DNA of 8,540 bases from Filomicrobium sp. (GTDB lineage: Bacteria; Pseudomonadota; Alphaproteobacteria; Rhizobiales; Hyphomicrobiaceae), in assembly GCA_030607105.1 (NCBI GenBank), contig JAUWFF010000027.1, forward strand, positions 1 through 8,540, in the 5' to 3' direction. Numbering within the stretch: the stretch's first letter is position 1; every line of letters begins with the position of its first letter. The notes beneath the pieces are model-generated. The model made no database searches. It was not told where the DNA came from and saw only the letters and a list, made by a program, of their open reading frames with translations. Positions 7,178 to 8,540 of the stretch are shown in pieces. The position numbers and the translations under genes are program-made.

Positions 7178-7501
7178 TCAGTGATCCTTGGGCCGGTTTT
7201 CCTCGAAACTGGCGAGCTGCTCGGCGCTCGCTTCCCTCTGGTATTTGTCAAGCCACTCAGCATAAGGCTCGCCGTAAATGATCTCCCGCGACTGATCCTT
7301 GCTGAGCGTCAGCCCCTTTTCTTTAGCCGCCTCGCGGTACCAGTTGGACAGGCAGTTCCGGCAGAAGCCCGTGAGGTTCATCATGTCGATGTTCTGAACA
7401 TCGGTGCGAGAGCGCAGATGCTGAAGCAGGCGACGGAAAGCGGCCGCTTCAAGCTCGGTACGCGTTGCCGCATTGATGTCGGGGAGCGAGTTGTCGTTCA
7501 T
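7178..7501 (-). CDS. DUF1244 family small protein, CxxC motif
   Basis: The 107-aa product matches DUF1244, a small, mainly proteobacterial family with no established function that I can name. It has no signal peptide or membrane segment, so it is probably cytosolic. A helical N-terminal part (about 14-32, F-R-R-L-L-Q-H-L-R) leads to the family hallmark D-V-Q-N-I-D-M-M-N-L-x-G-F-C-R-N-C-L-S-N-W (about 34-54). Cys47 and Cys50 form a C-x-x-C pair that could bind metal or be redox-active; this is inferred. The I-Y-G-x-P-Y-x-E-W block (75-83) is the second conserved patch. A variable charged tail follows. ATG 7501 has GGAGG 6 nt upstream. A bulged stem-loop lies 28 bp before the start. The glycerate 2-kinase gene is divergent and gapR lies downstream on the same strand. 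Confidence 0.9.
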   Translation of the reverse strand: MNDNSLPDINAATRTELEAAAFRRLLQHLRSRTDVQNIDMMNLTGFCRNCLSNWYREAAKEKGLTLSKDQSREIIYGEPYAEWLDKYQREASAEQLASFEENRPKDH

Positions 7502-7528
7502 GCAAGGCCTCCAGGAGGGCTTTGTTGG

Positions 7529-7557
7529 TCAATCGGCTGCCCTGCGGCAGCCATTGA
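7529..7557. promoter_or_regulatory. Bulged 12-bp stem-loop upstream of DUF1244
   Basis: TCAAT-C-GGCTGCC-CTGC-GGCAGCC-ATTGA folds into a 7-bp stem and a further 5-bp stem separated by one bulged C, with a 4-nt loop. It begins 28 bp upstream of the DUF1244 ATG. Neither strand has a following T-run, so it is not an intrinsic terminator. It could be a 5' leader hairpin or a protein-binding dyad. Confidence 0.45.
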
Positions 7558-7580
7558 GGCGCCGCTCACAGACCCCTCAG

Positions 7581-7600
7581 TACATAAGTGCACAGATGTA
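7581..7600. promoter_or_regulatory. 20-bp operator-like palindrome upstream of glycerate kinase
   Basis: TACAT-AA-GTGCAC-AG-ATGTA is symmetric at 16 of 20 positions, with perfect outer 5-bp arms and a perfect 6-bp centre. It is centred about 116 bp before the glycerate kinase ATG and 89 bp before the DUF1244 ATG. Size and symmetry suit a dimeric repressor or activator. No regulator gene in the window is an obvious partner. Confidence 0.4.
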
Positions 7601-7706
7601 GCGAAGCTAGTGCCATTGTTAGTCGGGTATCTACAACGGCTTGACGCGCCACACTATTCGACGCAGACCAGTCTTGAAACAGTTCCGACCAAAGTACGAG
7701 GCGCCA

Positions 7707-8540
7707 ATGACAACGGCATTCGCAGATGCTCAAGCCAGGCTTCTAGAGCTTTTTCAGGCAGCAGTCTTGGCCGCCCATCCAGCGACATGTGTTCCCCCGA
7801 ATTTACCCGATGTACCTACTGGCGGGCGCATCATTATCGTGGGTGCCGGCAAAGCTGCCGCAGCCATGGCTCAGGCCACAGAGAAGCACTACATTGCGCG
7901 CGGCGAAGGCGGCAGTGTGTCAGGCTTCGTGACCACGCGTCACGGATTCGGGCTGCCCACAGAGTTGATCGAGGTGATTGAGGCCGGCCATCCCGTCCCC
8001 GATGCAAACTCGATCTCCAGCGCCCGTCGGGCGCTTGAACTGGCCGCCTCTGCCGGACCAGATGATCTTGTGCTGTGCCTGCTGTCCGGTGGCGCTTCGG
8101 CGCTCTGGACGGCCCCTGTCAACGGCGTCACCTTTGACATGAAACAGGCGTTGACCCGTGACCTATTAAAGTCCGGCGCGCGGATTTCCGAAATCAACTG
8201 CGTTCGCAAGCACCTCTCGCGGATCAAGGGCGGTAGGCTGGCCGCCGCAGCAAGCGGCAAGCAGCTTTTGACGCTGGCCATTTCGGATGTCCCGCATGAT
8301 TCACCTGACGCCATCGGGTCCGGTCCAACGGTGGGCGATCCGACGACGCTTGCCGATGCCTGCGCCATCCTTGCGCACTACCAGATCACGCCACCTGCGG
8401 AGATCGCCAAAGCCCTTCAGGATCCAGCCAATGAGACGCCCTCTCCCGGCAGCGAATCTCTGTCGCGGTCTCACTATCAACTTGCCGCCCGTCCCATGGC
8501 CTCACTTGAAACCGCCGCCAGGATTGCGGTCGCGGCCGGC
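7707..8540 (+). CDS. gckA: Glycerate 2-kinase (DUF4147/MOFRL family), 3' end missing
   Basis: 278 codons are visible of a protein that is usually about 420-430 residues. The family phosphorylates D-glycerate to 2-phosphoglycerate in the cytosol, feeding the serine cycle, glyoxylate or tartrate routes into lower glycolysis. Members are often mislabelled hydroxypyruvate reductase (TtuD). Visible landmarks are I-I-V-G-A-G-K-A-A (43-51), G-H-P-V-P-D (94-99), L-L-S-G-G-A-S-A-L (125-133; the second glycine of the common S-G-G-G-S is Ala), the catalytic-region block I-N-C-V-R-K-H-L-S-x-I-K-G-G-R-L-A (163-179), and I-S-D-V-P-H-D with I-G-S-G-P-T (192-208). The C-terminal MOFRL domain lies past the edge. 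ATG 7707 has GAGG 5 nt upstream. The frame stays open to the last base. The symbol follows the methylotroph gene; ttuD is the alternative name. Confidence 0.92.
   Translation, partial: MTTAFADAQARLLELFQAAVLAAHPATCVPPNLPDVPTGGRIIIVGAGKAAAAMAQATEKHYIARGEGGSVSGFVTTRHGFGLPTELIEVIEAGHPVPDANSISSARRALELAASAGPDDLVLCLLSGGASALWTAPVNGVTFDMKQALTRDLLKSGARISEINCVRKHLSRIKGGRLAAAASGKQLLTLAISDVPHDSPDAIGSGPTVGDPTTLADACAILAHYQITPPAEIAKALQDPANETPSPGSESLSRSHYQLAARPMASLETAARIAVAAG

Noticed and set aside
6525..7281. Plus-strand frames of 141 and 181 codons across gapR and its leader
   Set aside because: They are antisense to gapR or have shuffled, low-information composition with no family signature, so they do not give the riboswitch-like motif a downstream gene.

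Overview
This is a chromosomal window of about 8.5 kb, moderately GC-rich, with the housekeeping gene content of an alphaproteobacterium. GapR (formerly DUF2312) and the small Cys-motif protein DUF1244 both point to Alphaproteobacteria. Together with the YkuD/DUF882 pair, the sigma-54 regulator, oligoendopeptidase F and glycerate 2-kinase, they best fit the Hyphomicrobiales (Rhizobiales). The genus cannot be fixed from this window. I see no phage, transposase, CRISPR, rRNA or tRNA.

Layout: (1) The left edge holds the N-terminal part of a DUF882/MepK-like murein endopeptidase on the minus strand (start about 440, running off the edge). (2) Upstream of it on the same strand is an LdtD/YcbB-type L,D-transpeptidase (677-2434). 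The two form a likely cell-wall module that makes and breaks 3-3 peptidoglycan cross-links. (3) Next on the minus strand is an NtrC-type sigma-54 response regulator (2702-4198), followed by tandem hairpins that probably end its transcript. (4) A 280-bp divergent region separates it from pepF, an M3 oligoendopeptidase on the plus strand (4479-6353). This spacer holds a perfect dyad and a good sigma-54 -24/-12 match, so the regulator may control pepF. (5) The pepF-gapR spacer holds a short GC-rich palindrome, an 11-bp direct repeat, a run of motifs resembling a decayed glycine riboswitch, and a possible gapR terminator. (6) gapR (6612-6908) and a DUF1244 gene (7178-7501) follow on the minus strand. 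(7) Divergent from DUF1244, a glycerate 2-kinase gene starts at 7707 and runs off the right edge. The region between them holds a stem-loop and a 20-bp imperfect operator-like palindrome.

The spacers are 441-676, 2435-2701, 4199-4478, 6354-6611, 6909-7177 and 7502-7706. None exceeds 300 bp, and none hides a convincing extra gene. In 441-676 I found no recognisable element. The genes are known families. What is interesting here is regulatory structure and gene pairing; I found no clear evidence of a new multi-gene system.
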